Below are positions 1 to 9,600 of a stretch of DNA of 64,000 nucleotides, piece by piece. Below the pieces are notes generated by a model. That model had not been told where the DNA came from. It worked only from the letters and a program-made list of their open reading frames with translations, and did not search any database. How positions within the stretch are numbered: the stretch's first letter is position 1; each line of letters opens with the position of its first letter. Position numbers and translations under genes: made by a program. Origin of the DNA: JAIPAN01 sp040403555 (GTDB lineage: Bacteria; Bacteroidota; Bacteroidia; Sphingobacteriales; Sphingobacteriaceae); contig JBBAKN010000003.1 in the NCBI GenBank assembly GCA_040403555.1, forward strand, positions 124,001 through 188,000. The letters are read 5' to 3'.

Positions 1-148
1 TTCTACCAAATTGAACCACTACCCTTTTGCCTATAGCTATGTTGTTCGCTAAATTTTGAGGCACGCGGTAGGTATAGGCCTTGCTGATAGCTAAGGGCAA
101 TACTACGTTTACAAAAAAGGTTTGGCGTTCGGTGCTTTCGGCAGACAT
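1..148 (-). CDS. priA: Primosomal protein N' (PriA helicase), N-terminal fragment
   Basis: Partial gene; the window edge cuts it after 49 codons. Reading leftward from the ATG at 148-146, the protein contains VNVVLPLAISKAYTYRVP followed by IGKRVVVQFG. This matches the start of the PriA 3'-DNA-binding domain as found in Bacteroidota. PriA is the replication-restart helicase that recognises stalled forks and loads the primosome. The start codon lies directly beside the stop codon of the upstream DUF423 gene (stop at 149-151), so the two are probably cotranscribed. Helicase motifs lie outside the window, so the call rests on the N-terminal signature alone. Confidence 0.75.
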   Translation of the reverse strand, partial: MSAESTERQTFFVNVVLPLAISKAYTYRVPQNLANNIAIGKRVVVQFGR

Positions 149-541
149 TTAGTTCTTTTTAAAAGCGCTAAAAAATAAAAATACCCATCCTATACTAAAA
201 AATAGGCCCCCTAGTGGGGTAATTGGGCCTACAAAAGCCGTATTTATAGTTAATATCTCTCTGAGAGAAAGTAGATATAAAGACCCTGAAAAGCACACAA
301 TTCCTAAGCCAAAAAACCAAGCCGATAGGCGAATAAACGTATTACCTGGTAGCGTAGCCAATAGCAACAATGCTAAGGCATGCACAAACTGATAGTTGAC
401 AGCTGTTTTCCAATTTTCGAGAGCGCTTATACTTAATTGTGCCTTTAACGCATGTGCACCAAAAGCTCCAAAAATAACAGCTATAGTACCGAAAATGGCC
501 GCTATTTGACGTATTCTACTGGCTGAAGTTGAAGGAATCAT
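149..541 (-). CDS. DUF423 family small inner-membrane protein
   Basis: A 130-aa hydrophobic protein with about four predicted membrane helices (near residues 12-32, 48-65, 70-90, 105-126). It carries the family hallmarks GAFGAHALK near the N-terminus, YQFVHALALLLL in the second helix, FSGSLYLL, and GPITPLGG before the last helix. DUF423 (YgdD-like) proteins are widespread, and their biochemical function is not established. It sits immediately upstream of priA on the same strand, and its promoter region is shared divergently with the barrel gene starting at 612. Confidence 0.85.
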   Translation of the reverse strand: MIPSTSASRIRQIAAIFGTIAVIFGAFGAHALKAQLSISALENWKTAVNYQFVHALALLLLATLPGNTFIRLSAWFFGLGIVCFSGSLYLLSLREILTINTAFVGPITPLGGLFFSIGWVFLFFSAFKKN

Positions 542-576
542 AGTCTTGCTAAGTTAATAAATAGGGATACAATTCT

Positions 577-603
577 TTTGCTATAAATAAAAATTTAAAT
601 TTG
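577..603 (+). promoter_or_regulatory. Bacteroidota-type promoter of the 612-2027 gene
   Basis: A perfect -7 box TAAATTTG lies at 596-603, with TTTG at 577-580 as a candidate -33 element (15-nt gap, shorter than usual). Transcription would begin almost at the ATG at 612, so the leader is very short. Confidence 0.5.
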
Positions 604-611
604 TTGAGCAC

Positions 612-2027
612 ATGATAAAACGCAGCCTCTTTATTTTATTTTGTTGTCTAGCATTTGCCAAGCCTAGCCTATCTCAAGTTTCGTTATACAATAGTCGAAC
701 GCTATTTGATAGCTTTGAGAATCCGGCACAAAAAGCATTTTATACTGATAGCAGCAAACAATTTGCCTTCAACTTCTTTTTTCCAACAATAAGTTTTAGT
801 GGCTCGGCCTCTGGCGCAGCCAATAGCACGCTTAAGGGAATGATTTTTAATAACCTGAACGATAGCGAAAATTTACCTATTAATGGAAAAAGTTATACCC
901 ATTTTGCCAGCAATACCAATATATATGTATTGAGTTTTAAATGGTTTAAACGAGTTAAATACCAACAAGAAGCCGGTTTTTCTTGGCAAATACGCAACGA
1001 TTCGTGGGCTAGGGTAAGTAATCCGACTTTTTCTATTTTCGACACATTTAATCGTTTTCCCGACAACAGTTACTCCAATATTTTCAATAATAAAGGCTAT
1101 CAACAAACCTTTCATCAATTTGCTTTTACCTACCGAGAAAATTTCACAAAAACTATTGGCTTGGGTGTAAAATTGAGTTTACTGAGTGGTATTGCCTATA
1201 GTGGTGCTAACATTACATCTTCTGATATTAGTATTGATCGTGTCAATAACCAATATACTGCGAATTTTGCGGGCACATTCCGATCTACTACCATTGCCGA
1301 TACGGCTGTAAAACAAGCCGTACTCCCAACTTTTAAAAATCCGGGTATTGCCTTTACCGCTAGTGCTAATTTTAAGTTTAAAAGAGGTTGGATGCTGTTG
1401 GCTAATGTAAAAGATTTAGGATTTATTCATTGGAATAAGAACAGTACAGAGGTATATCGCTTAAATAAAAACATTAACATGGGCCAAGCCGATGCAAGCA
1501 ATGCCGATAAACGCTTGGCCGACACTATTAGCACTATTTTTAGCAATAGCACCTACCAAAATGAGGGTTTTTATAGCCCCATGAATGGCAAATTAGAGGT
1601 ATTGGTAAGTAAAAATTTCGGCGCTTACCATCCCAATGTATTGCTATCTAAAAACATATGGTACCCAGGCGGGCAGGCTACGCTTATTAATAATTTTTTA
1701 CTTAAAAACCATGTAGTAAGCCTTACCCCTTCCTATAATTTTTTAAAGTTTATGAATTTAGGTGGGCAGTATATGTATAAAACGCCCAACTTTGAATTTT
1801 TTATAGGTAGCGACCAATTGTTCCAAACCATTTCTTTTGCCAAGGCCGCTATTAATTCGGATGCTACTGCAGTTAAAGGTAGTTTAAGTATGGGCTTTTA
1901 TATGGGCTTATCGGCCAAAATAGGGCGTTTAATGGAACATCCGCTTAATGCGAATCGCATTCCGGGTATTGAGCAACCTAAAGACAATAAAAACAGCTTC
2001 TTCCGGAAACTATTAGGCAAAAAATAG
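612..2027 (+). CDS. Outer-membrane beta-barrel protein, DUF5723-like
   Basis: A 471-aa protein with a Sec signal peptide (residues 1-21, cleavage after AKPSLS). The rest is alternating polar/aromatic beta-strand sequence ending in a short charged tail (NSFFRKLLGKK). The N-terminal pattern, in which mature residues are followed by NSRTLFDSFENPAQ, resembles the DUF5723 family of Bacteroidota barrels related to PorP-type proteins. I infer outer-membrane location and have no specific function. The gene stands alone; its stop codon directly abuts the stop codon of the convergent tsaB gene (2028) with no spacer. Confidence 0.55.
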   Translation: MIKRSLFILFCCLAFAKPSLSQVSLYNSRTLFDSFENPAQKAFYTDSSKQFAFNFFFPTISFSGSASGAANSTLKGMIFNNLNDSENLPINGKSYTHFASNTNIYVLSFKWFKRVKYQQEAGFSWQIRNDSWARVSNPTFSIFDTFNRFPDNSYSNIFNNKGYQQTFHQFAFTYRENFTKTIGLGVKLSLLSGIAYSGANITSSDISIDRVNNQYTANFAGTFRSTTIADTAVKQAVLPTFKNPGIAFTASANFKFKRGWMLLANVKDLGFIHWNKNSTEVYRLNKNINMGQADASNADKRLADTISTIFSNSTYQNEGFYSPMNGKLEVLVSKNFGAYHPNVLLSKNIWYPGGQATLINNFLLKNHVVSLTPSYNFLKFMNLGGQYMYKTPNFEFFIGSDQLFQTISFAKAAINSDATAVKGSLSMGFYMGLSAKIGRLMEHPLNANRIPGIEQPKDNKNSFFRKLLGKK

Positions 2028-2705
2028 CTATTTCTTTTTGGGTTGAGTAACCATAAAATCTTTTAAGTAATACGGCTCGAAATAAGCCAAATCCACTAGC
2101 TCTCCTTTTGTGAATTTTTCAAAAGCAAGGCTTGTCATATCTGCGGCAGAATTTATATGCGGTTCAAAGCGGTATCGGTTTGCATCAGAATATACCGCTT
2201 TACACTTTTCGGCTCCATCGCCAAATAATACTAGGGTGTAATTAGCAAAAGCAGCAAAGCTATGCTCGTCTAAAATTTCAGCCTTCACGTCTTCTATAGG
2301 GCTTAAATTGGCTTTATATACAGCCAAGTACACTTCCATACGGCGGGCATCTATCATGGGACAAAGCAAGGTTTTACCATTCGCTAAACTTTGCTTAGCT
2401 GAAGCCATGGCCTGTAGCGTAGAAACGGCTACTAAAGGAATATCTAAAGCAAAACAAAGTCCTTTAGCTGTAGATACCCCAATACGCAAACCGGTATATG
2501 AGCCCGGGCCCATGCTTACAGCTACGGCATCTAAATCTTCATAGCTTTTATTGGCCGCTTTTAGCACCTCATCAATAAATAAAGTAAGATGTGAAGCATG
2601 AATATTGGCTTCGTTTTGCTCTTTTATGGCCAATACTTGACCATCGGATGCCAAGGCAACCGAACAAGAACTGGTACCGGTTTCTAGTTGAAGGATAAGT
2701 GCCAT
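2028..2705 (-). CDS. tsaB: tRNA N6-adenosine threonylcarbamoyltransferase complex dimerisation subunit TsaB
   Basis: A 225-aa ASKHA-fold protein. The N-terminus ILQLETGTSSCSVAL and the MGPGSYTGLRIGVSTAKGL segment near residues 67-85 are diagnostic of TsaB (YeaZ). TsaB pairs with TsaD and TsaE to install t6A37 on ANN-decoding tRNAs in the cytoplasm. It is the last gene of a minus-strand run rpmH-rnpA-yidD-tsaB, only 10 nt after yidD. Length is typical for the family. Confidence 0.93.
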   Translation of the reverse strand: MALILQLETGTSSCSVALASDGQVLAIKEQNEANIHASHLTLFIDEVLKAANKSYEDLDAVAVSMGPGSYTGLRIGVSTAKGLCFALDIPLVAVSTLQAMASAKQSLANGKTLLCPMIDARRMEVYLAVYKANLSPIEDVKAEILDEHSFAAFANYTLVLFGDGAEKCKAVYSDANRYRFEPHINSAADMTSLAFEKFTKGELVDLAYFEPYYLKDFMVTQPKKK

Positions 2706-2715
2706 ATATGCTTAA

Positions 2716-2937
2716 TTAAGGAACTGGATCGTGACCATGCCCACCCCAAGGGTGACAACGACCAATGCGTTTAATAGTTAACCAGCCACCTTTAAAGGGG
2801 CCGTATTTCTCAATAGATTCTTTACCATACTGCGAACAAGTGGGTGTGTACCTGCAAGCAGCTCCTAATAATGGAGATAAAAACCAACGATATACTTGAA
2901 TAATTCCTAAAAACAAGCGACCTAATAGATACCTCAT
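2716..2937 (-). CDS. yidD: Membrane protein insertion efficiency factor YidD
   Basis: A 73-aa protein with the full YidD signature: an N-terminal amphipathic/hydrophobic segment (IQVYRWFLSPLLG), then CRYTPTCSQYGKESIEKYG and a C-terminal CHPWGGHGHDPVP. It assists YidC-dependent insertion of inner-membrane proteins. It overlaps rnpA by 4 nt (ATGA at 2934-2937), the usual rnpA-yidD coupling. Confidence 0.95.
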   Translation of the reverse strand: MRYLLGRLFLGIIQVYRWFLSPLLGAACRYTPTCSQYGKESIEKYGPFKGGWLTIKRIGRCHPWGGHGHDPVP

Positions 2938-3329
2938 GATAGCCCTCCTTCTGCTTTCTGATATGCTGTGACTAGGGTTTTTAAAGCAACAAGCAATTTT
3001 GGCTCCAATTCTTTAGAAGGCAATAATTCTTTACCAATGTAGCTCATACTCAAGCCAATTGGACGTTCAGCTAAAATAAAATGATATAAGTGGTCTGCTT
3101 TATGTATACGATACAGTTCTCGTATGCGGCGTTTAATCAGGTTACGATCAACCGCTCGTTTATACCTACGTTTAGAAACTTGTATAACTACTTTTACAGG
3201 AGCCTCTTGTTCATCAATGGGCATCCAAGTAAATCTGAAAGGGTATAAAAGAAAAGAAGAACCGCTATGAAAAAGCTTATCTAAAAGCTTTGTACTACAT
3301 AACCGTTCTTCTTTTTTAAAAGTATGCAT
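2934..3329 (-). CDS. rnpA: Ribonuclease P protein component
   Basis: A 131-aa basic protein that binds the catalytic RNase P RNA and helps mature tRNA 5' ends. It begins with FKKEERLCSTKLLDKLF and contains the family core ISKRR-like VQVSKRRYKRAVDRNLIKRR (residues ~47-66), in which the RNR-type motif appears as DRNLIKRRIRE. It lies downstream of rpmH in the classical rpmH-rnpA-yidD order, with a 74-nt spacer that can fold into a strong hairpin. Confidence 0.95.
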   Translation of the reverse strand: MHTFKKEERLCSTKLLDKLFHSGSSFLLYPFRFTWMPIDEQEAPVKVVIQVSKRRYKRAVDRNLIKRRIRELYRIHKADHLYHFILAERPIGLSMSYIGKELLPSKELEPKLLVALKTLVTAYQKAEGGLS

Positions 3330-3336
3330 GAATAGA

Positions 3337-3396
3337 TTGCTTGCCTTGGTTCAGAATAATTCTGAGCTGCTACAACCACCATGGGGAGGCAAGCAA
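3337..3396 (-). promoter_or_regulatory. Inverted repeat in the rpmH-rnpA spacer
   Basis: TTGCTTGCCT at 3337-3346 and AGGCAAGCAA at 3387-3396 are perfect 10-nt complements. They enclose a second small hairpin (TCAGA at 3351-3355, TCTGA at 3361-3365). There is no U-run, so this is more likely an RNA-processing or stability element between rpmH and rnpA than a terminator. Confidence 0.5.
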
Positions 3397-3403
3397 CCAA
3401 AAA

Positions 3404-3562
3404 CTACGCTTTGTGACGACGTTCGGAGGATACTGACAATTTTTTTCTGCCCTTAGCTCTTCTAGAAGCTAAAACTCTTCTTCCGTTAGCGGTGCTCATG
3501 CGTTCTCTGAACCCATGTTTGTTTCTTCTTTTTCTCTGGGAAGGCTGAAATGTTCTTTTCAT
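3404..3562 (-). CDS. rpmH: 50S ribosomal protein L34
   Basis: A 52-aa, very basic protein read leftward from the ATG at 3562-3560 to the TAG at 3406-3404. It begins MKRTFQPSQRKRRNKHGFR and contains RMSTANGRRVLASRRAKGRK, the unmistakable L34 sequence, with a short C-terminal extension (SVSSERRHKA). It is a structural protein of the large ribosomal subunit. It is the first gene of the rpmH-rnpA-yidD-tsaB run and follows a near-ideal promoter at 3596-3625. Confidence 0.97.
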   Translation of the reverse strand: MKRTFQPSQRKRRNKHGFRERMSTANGRRVLASRRAKGRKKLSVSSERRHKA

Positions 3563-3595
3563 TACTTAATATTTTTGCTCTTGAAAACAAGAGTG

Positions 3596-3625
3596 CAAAT
3601 ATAGGGTTGTTTTTATTTAATTCAA
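3596..3625 (-). promoter_or_regulatory. Promoter of the rpmH-rnpA-yidD-tsaB operon
   Basis: On the minus strand the -7 box TATATTTG occupies 3603-3596 and the -33 TTG (as TTTG) reads from 3626-3623. They are separated by 19 nt, the preferred Bacteroidota spacing. The start codon of rpmH is 33 nt downstream. Confidence 0.7.
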
Positions 3626-3642
3626 ATTTTATGACGCAAATT

Positions 3643-4053
3643 TTAAGCTTTTTGCTTTTTTAATAAATCTCTAATCTCTATAAGTAACTTTTGATCTTTG
3701 CTTAAGCCGTCTTTTCCTAAGAGTTCATCCTCTTTTCGCTGTAAAGCATTGATAAACTTAACCAATAAAAAAACGCAAAAAGCTACCACCAAAAATTGAA
3801 TAACCGTATTTATAAAACTGCCGTATTTAATGGCTACTTCACTTACTTTATGCAATTCATCTGCAGGTTTGAGGACAATTTTCTTATTTGCAAAATCAAT
3901 ACCTCCAGTAAGATATCCTATTGGTGGCATCAATACATCATCTACCAAAGCCGTAACTATTTTACCGAAAGAGGCACCAATAATAACTCCTACCGCTAAA
4001 TCAATTACATTGCCACGCATGGCAAACTCTTTAAATTCTTTTACAAAGCCCAT
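3643..4053 (-). CDS. mscL: Large-conductance mechanosensitive channel MscL
   Basis: A 136-aa inner-membrane channel opened by membrane tension, acting as an osmotic safety valve. It shows the family start GFVKEFKEFAMRGNVIDLAVGVIIG, a first transmembrane pore helix at ~15-40 (GASFGKIVTALVDDVLMPPIG), a second helix at ~80-102 (FLVVAFCVFLLVKFIN), and a charged C-terminal helical bundle. Length is typical. It is monocistronic, divergent from rpoN, with its own promoter at 4082-4115. Confidence 0.96.
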   Translation of the reverse strand: MGFVKEFKEFAMRGNVIDLAVGVIIGASFGKIVTALVDDVLMPPIGYLTGGIDFANKKIVLKPADELHKVSEVAIKYGSFINTVIQFLVVAFCVFLLVKFINALQRKEDELLGKDGLSKDQKLLIEIRDLLKKQKA

Positions 4054-4081
4054 AAAAATACGTATTTATGCCCTAAATTAC

Positions 4082-4115
4082 CAAACCTAGTTGATATTTT
4101 CATCTACTAATGCAA
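4082..4115 (-). promoter_or_regulatory. Promoter of mscL
   Basis: Minus-strand TAGGTTTG (4089-4082) is a perfect -7 box. TTTG read from 4116-4113 gives a -33 element about 23 nt upstream. Confidence 0.55.
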
Positions 4116-4167
4116 ACATAAAGAATCGAAATTGCATGATTTAATGTAATTTAGCGGGTAATAACCT

Positions 4168-5628
4168 ATGTTAAAGCAGCATTTACAGCAGAAGCTTCTG
4201 CAGAAACTATCTCCCCAGCAAATACAATTTATTAAGTTGCTGCAAGTGCCCACTGTGGCACTCGATAGCCGCATTAAAGAAGAATTGGAAGAAAATCCGG
4301 CCTTAGAGGATTTGAGTTTAGTCAACATGACCGAAGTGCCGGAAGAATACCCGGATAAAGATGCAGACGAACAATTTAGCGGGGAAGAAACTAGCGATGA
4401 ATTTAATGTAGATGATTACCTGCAAAACGACGATGTAAAAGATTATGCTACTGGCTACGATTACAATACCGACGACGATGAAAACCCGAAAGAAGTTCCC
4501 TTTGCTATGCAAACTTCTTTTTTCGAGAATTTACAGGCTCAATTGGATTTATTACCGCTCTCCGACCAGGATTACCAAATTGGGAAACAACTTATTGGCA
4601 GTTTAGATGACGATGGCTACCTAAGACGCCCTATTTTATCTTTAATGGATGATTTAGCTTTTTCACAAAACGTATTTGTAGAGGAAGCCGATATTTTAGA
4701 GGTACTTAAGATTGTACAAGGTTTAGATCCAGCTGGCATAGCCGCACGAGATTTGCAAGAATGTCTGCTTATTCAATTGCGAAAAAAAGAGCCGACTAAA
4801 ATAGTGCTAAAGGCGATAGAAATTGTAGAACATCACCTGGATGAATTTACACGAAAACACTATGAAAAGATAGAAAAAACCCTGCAAATGAGCGCAGCGG
4901 AGCTCAAAGAAACAGTACAAGAAATTTTAAAACTGAATCCAAAACCGGGCGATAATAACGAAGTAAATAGCAAACAGTTGCAGGTTATCCCCGATTTTCA
5001 TATTCGAAACAACGAAGGTGTGCTCAGCCTTACCCTTAATGGCCGAAACGCACCCGAATTACGAGTAAGCAGAGAATATCAAGAACTTTTTAGCCACTAC
5101 GACCAAGCCGCTCAAAAGGATAAAAAAATGCGGGAGGCTGTTCAATTCGTAAAACAAAAACTCGATTCGGCAAAATGGTTTATAGATGCCATTAAACAAA
5201 GGCAACAAACACTCTTAAAAACCATGAATGCCATCATGCATTTTCAATATGCCTATTTTTTAAGTGGCGACGAGCGCAACTTGAAACCCATGATTTTAAA
5301 AGATATTGCCGAACAAATTGATATGGATATCTCCACCGTATCGAGGGTAGCCAATTCGAAATATGTGCAAACAGAATTTGGCACTTTCTTGCTAAAATCA
5401 TTCTTTTCAGAAGCCATACAGCTAGAAAGCGGCGAAGAGGTTTCTAACAAAGAAGTGAAGAAAATTTTAGAAGAATGCATTGGAAACGAGGATAAAAACA
5501 ATCCCTTGCCCGATGAAAAACTGACCGATATTTTAAAAGAAAGAGGCTACCACATTGCCCGAAGAACGGTAGCCAAATACCGCGAAGCCATGAATATTCC
5601 GGTAGCCCGACTTCGCAGAGAATTGTAA
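4168..5628 (+). CDS. rpoN: RNA polymerase sigma-54 factor
   Basis: A 486-aa sigma factor that directs polymerase to -24/-12 promoters and needs AAA+ activators to melt DNA. Region I is the Gln/Leu-rich start (LQQKLLQKLSPQQIQFIKLLQ, up to ~45). A strongly acidic region II covers ~50-115. The core-binding domain follows, and then the DNA-binding domain with the diagnostic RpoN box ARRTVAKYRE at ~464-473. No sigma-54 activator is visible in the window. The stop codon lies 2 nt from the convergent PorP-like gene. Confidence 0.97.
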   Translation: MLKQHLQQKLLQKLSPQQIQFIKLLQVPTVALDSRIKEELEENPALEDLSLVNMTEVPEEYPDKDADEQFSGEETSDEFNVDDYLQNDDVKDYATGYDYNTDDDENPKEVPFAMQTSFFENLQAQLDLLPLSDQDYQIGKQLIGSLDDDGYLRRPILSLMDDLAFSQNVFVEEADILEVLKIVQGLDPAGIAARDLQECLLIQLRKKEPTKIVLKAIEIVEHHLDEFTRKHYEKIEKTLQMSAAELKETVQEILKLNPKPGDNNEVNSKQLQVIPDFHIRNNEGVLSLTLNGRNAPELRVSREYQELFSHYDQAAQKDKKMREAVQFVKQKLDSAKWFIDAIKQRQQTLLKTMNAIMHFQYAYFLSGDERNLKPMILKDIAEQIDMDISTVSRVANSKYVQTEFGTFLLKSFFSEAIQLESGEEVSNKEVKKILEECIGNEDKNNPLPDEKLTDILKERGYHIARRTVAKYREAMNIPVARLRREL

Positions 5629-5630
5629 AA

Positions 5631-6644
5631 TTACCAGTTCATTTGAGGGCAATTTACCCGGTACCTGTTGTTTAATAAAATACCCACTACAATTTCATGC
5701 GAACCATTGCTTACGGTATTCAAACGGGAAGTAGTAAAATCATACGAATAGCCCACATTAAGCAAATAACTGAGCGTAAAACCAGCCGTTGCCGAAAAAG
5801 AATCGCCACGACGATACCCAGCACCTAACCAAAATTTATCTTTAAATGCAAATTTCAAGTTAGCATCGGTGCCAATGCCTGTATTTTTACCCATATAATT
5901 TACTAAAACAGATGGGAAAGCCGCTATATCTTCACTTAATGACACTTTATAACCTGCATTAATTAGAATTTGAGGATTTAGCTTCTCAGAACGTGCAATC
6001 GTATTACTTAAAAACAAGGTACGATTAGGTAAAAGCTGATGAATGGCTATACCTCCATAAAAACGCGATCCATATACCCAAGTGCCAATACTCAATGTGG
6101 GTACCACTTTTTGGAAATTTGTTGTGGAAAAGAAGGGATCACCCGGGTTTTCGAAGGTAATACTAGCTGCATCTAAAGCCACTTGATTAAAGCCAGCAGA
6201 TACGCCAACCGAAAGGTTTAATTGACTAGAAATACCCAAATGATAGGCATAATTCAATTTCACTTCGGTATTTTTCAGTGGACCGGTTTTATCTACCAAA
6301 GCAATAACACCCACACCATGGTGTGGAGCGGCTGCTTGATAGCTTTGCACAAAACTTCTACTCATGGGGTTTTCTCCGGTTCCCGAAAAAGAATTTGCAT
6401 TATCACCCAAATAATTTTTACCCAAAGCCGTGTGCATAGATACGTATTTGGTTTGCGGAGCACCTGTTAAACCCGTCCATTGCATGCGGTTGCCCAAGCG
6501 CAAATCGGTATAATTTTCTATTCCGGCTACAGCTGGATTAATTAAAAAGCTATTTAAACTATATTGAGTGTATTGAGGCACTTGCTGAGCAAAAATACCC
6601 CTGCTTAAACACATAAAAATAAGTATGCAGCACCTCAATTTCAT
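5631..6644 (-). CDS. PorP/SprF family type IX secretion outer-membrane protein (partner of the 1207-aa adhesin)
   Basis: A 337-aa protein with a signal peptide (1-19, ending in FA) and the PorP/SprF hallmark at the mature N-terminus: QYTQYSLNSFLINPAVAG, then RMQWTGLTGAPQT. The rest is beta-barrel-like. In Flavobacterium, SprF is needed to secrete the adhesin SprB, and PorP/SprF-like genes usually sit next to a type-B sorting-domain protein. This one starts 1 nt after the stop of the 1207-aa protein, so I infer the two are cotranscribed and form a secretion pair. Confidence 0.88.
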   Translation of the reverse strand: MKLRCCILIFMCLSRGIFAQQVPQYTQYSLNSFLINPAVAGIENYTDLRLGNRMQWTGLTGAPQTKYVSMHTALGKNYLGDNANSFSGTGENPMSRSFVQSYQAAAPHHGVGVIALVDKTGPLKNTEVKLNYAYHLGISSQLNLSVGVSAGFNQVALDAASITFENPGDPFFSTTNFQKVVPTLSIGTWVYGSRFYGGIAIHQLLPNRTLFLSNTIARSEKLNPQILINAGYKVSLSEDIAAFPSVLVNYMGKNTGIGTDANLKFAFKDKFWLGAGYRRGDSFSATAGFTLSYLLNVGYSYDFTTSRLNTVSNGSHEIVVGILLNNRYRVNCPQMNW

Positions 6645-6645
6645 A

Positions 6646-9600
6646 TTATTTAATTAGTGTTACTGCTCCAGTCATGGCTTTACGCCCATTTCCCGGATTG
6701 ATGATGTAATAATAAGTACCCATAGGCAATTCTTCGCTTTTAAAACGACCATCCCAAGGATTGGCATAGCCTAACGAATAAAATACTTGTTGCCCATAGC
6801 GATTAAAAATCTCTACGGTAGCATTGGTATAACTTTCTAGATAACGAATGTTCCACACATCGTTATAGCCATCGGCATTAGGCGTAAACGCATTCGGAAT
6901 TTCGGGCAACTGCAATACCTTAATAAATATATTATCGGCAGCTAAACAGCCCTGATTAGACGAAACGGTAAGCGTATACAGTATATCTTGATTAGGAGAT
7001 GCAATCGGATTGGCAATTTGCGGATCACTTAAATATGAAATCGGAGTCCATCGGTAGTCTAAACCAATACCGGCTGCTTGCGCTTGCAATTGAACCGTAC
7101 CTCCAGCTAAAATGATGGTATCTCTACCCGCATTTACTGTTGGTGTGGCAAATACCGTAATACTCCGGCTTGCCGAATCGGCGCAACCGTTTTGGGCGGT
7201 AAATACGTATTTAATTGGATGTGTACCCACACCAGCAAGTAAGGGGCTAAATCTGCCCGAACTGGTAACTCCCGTACCACTAAATCGGAAGGTACCGCTA
7301 AAGTTATACAATTCTGTGGCTTGCGTAATTTGGAAAGGCGTAATTTCTTGGCATACAGACGATAAAGCACTAAAGGCTACTTCGGGCACCGGTTTAAGAA
7401 CAATAGTCTTAATAGTTTCTAAACTCACACATACACCACCCGAGTAAGCCACTAAACGCACCGAATAATTCTTAGTTGTCGGCGTGTGAAAAGTAGGATA
7501 GCTAAATGTGTATACTTTATCGGGGCTAGGATTATTATCTACCAGCACCTGAATGGGGTTATTCCCATAATCAAAATACCACTCCAATCGGGTAACACTA
7601 CCAAAACCGCCTACATACGATTTATTAATAAATGAGACCGAATTTTTACTACATAAATTAGAAGAATTAACCACTTCAAAATCTGCAACCGGATTAATTC
7701 CATTCACCCTAAATGTTTTAGTCTGCGTAACCGAACATCCTTGGGCAGTAGTTACTTCCAAGGAGATGCTGTAATCGCCCGGATCCGAATAATTATGCGT
7801 TGGATTTCTACTTGTGGAGGTATTTGGGTTGCTTGGGGTAGATTTTAGCGCATCGCCAAAGTTCCAAGCATAGGTTAAATTTGCAGTAGAACCATCGGCA
7901 TTGGTAGTTTGATTGGGAAAAGAAGCCGTAATGTCTGACAAGCAAAACGAAGGTGTTATAAAATCGACAACGGGCAGGGCATTTACCACCAATACCGTAT
8001 TTGTTAAACTTTTCTCACAACCTAAACTGGTACGAACCGTTAAGCTTACGGTAAAAGAACCTGCAGTAGTATAAGTATGTAGAGGATTTTGCGTGGTAGC
8101 GGTTTGTCCATCGCCAAAATTCCAATTCCAAGTTGTAATGGTGCCTTCTACTGTGGTAGACTGATCGGTAAATTGTATGGCCCGTTGCTCACAAGTTGGC
8201 GTACTAGAACTAAAGGTGGCAACAGGCAGTGGAGTGATATGTACGGCTTTTGGCGCACTGGTAATCGAACAATCATTCTGAGTTATTAATGTTAATACCG
8301 GAAGATAATCTCCAGGTAGCGTATACACATGAGAAAAAGGTGCTCCAGCAACGGTATTTTCCAATACCGTACCATCTTTAAAATCCCAAATCCATTTTTT
8401 AATGGTAGTGCCATTGGGTATACTTTGATCGGAAAAGGTTACGCCCGAATTCACGCAAGCCTGTAGGCTAGCGCTAAACACGGCAGTGGGCAAGGCAAAA
8501 ACCTCAAAACTCAAATTAATAATGTCGTAATCGCCACAAAGACTAGCCCCTGGGTTTAATGATTTTACGATAATATTTTTGATTCCAGCTGTGGGATAAT
8601 TAACGGCAGTTTGTAATTTATACACATATAATGTTACGCCATTTTGAACATATTGCCTATCGAATGTAGGATTCGCTTGAATAATTTCAGGCTGCCCATC
8701 GGCCAAATTCCAACGCAACTCAGTGGTTTGATACGACAAGGTGGTTTCTAAATTGAAATTTTTACTGGCGCAACCACTAGGAGCCACTTGATTGGAGTTC
8801 GGATCTTTAATTTCAATAAATTGAGTTAAATTTTTAATATCGGCACCGGCCAAATAAGCATACGACTCGTAGTTTCCATAGCCATAGGCAATTGCCAAAA
8901 AGCCATCTCCAGCACATTTAATGCGATGCGTTGGATTGGTAGCCGAAGCGGCGGTGACATCTTTAATTAAATAACTGTAAGTGGCATCAATAGCGGTAAA
9001 CTGGCTAGCCGGAACCGCAACATTATCTAATGTAAATACCGGAATATCGGCTGTTTTTAAAATAACATTGATGTAATGCTTGGTAATATTGGTTATTGCT
9101 GCCGCAACCGAGACAGCAGAATATACCGTAATATCTTTTAACGTTTGCTCTATGGGGTTCAATATGGTCAACTCCGGATCACCGGGGTATGTTTGATTAG
9201 TTAAATTGATATTATTCGGATTGCAACTGGCCGACACTTGAATTTGTGCCACACTAATGGGTTCACTTGCACTAATGGTATTGGGGGTAGAACTCGAAAA
9301 AGTAATGATACTGCCTTTGGCATAGGGATTGGCAAGTGCAACGCCATTGGCTGTAGTAGTAGAACCATTTACAGTTACGGTGGTATTGTCTTTACCGACC
9401 AAAATACGAATCACATCTTTTACCCCATGTAAGGCATTGTAAAATGGAGCGGTAAGGTAGTTTTTACCCCAGGTGCTGAGCGGGAAAAGCTGCTGATATA
9501 AATTATCCTGGCCCGAACCATCTATAGAACCCGGCTGTTCACAAAAACCAGCCTTCGTACTTCCAGAAAATACCGCCACGGGTTTACAGGCTCCAACTGT

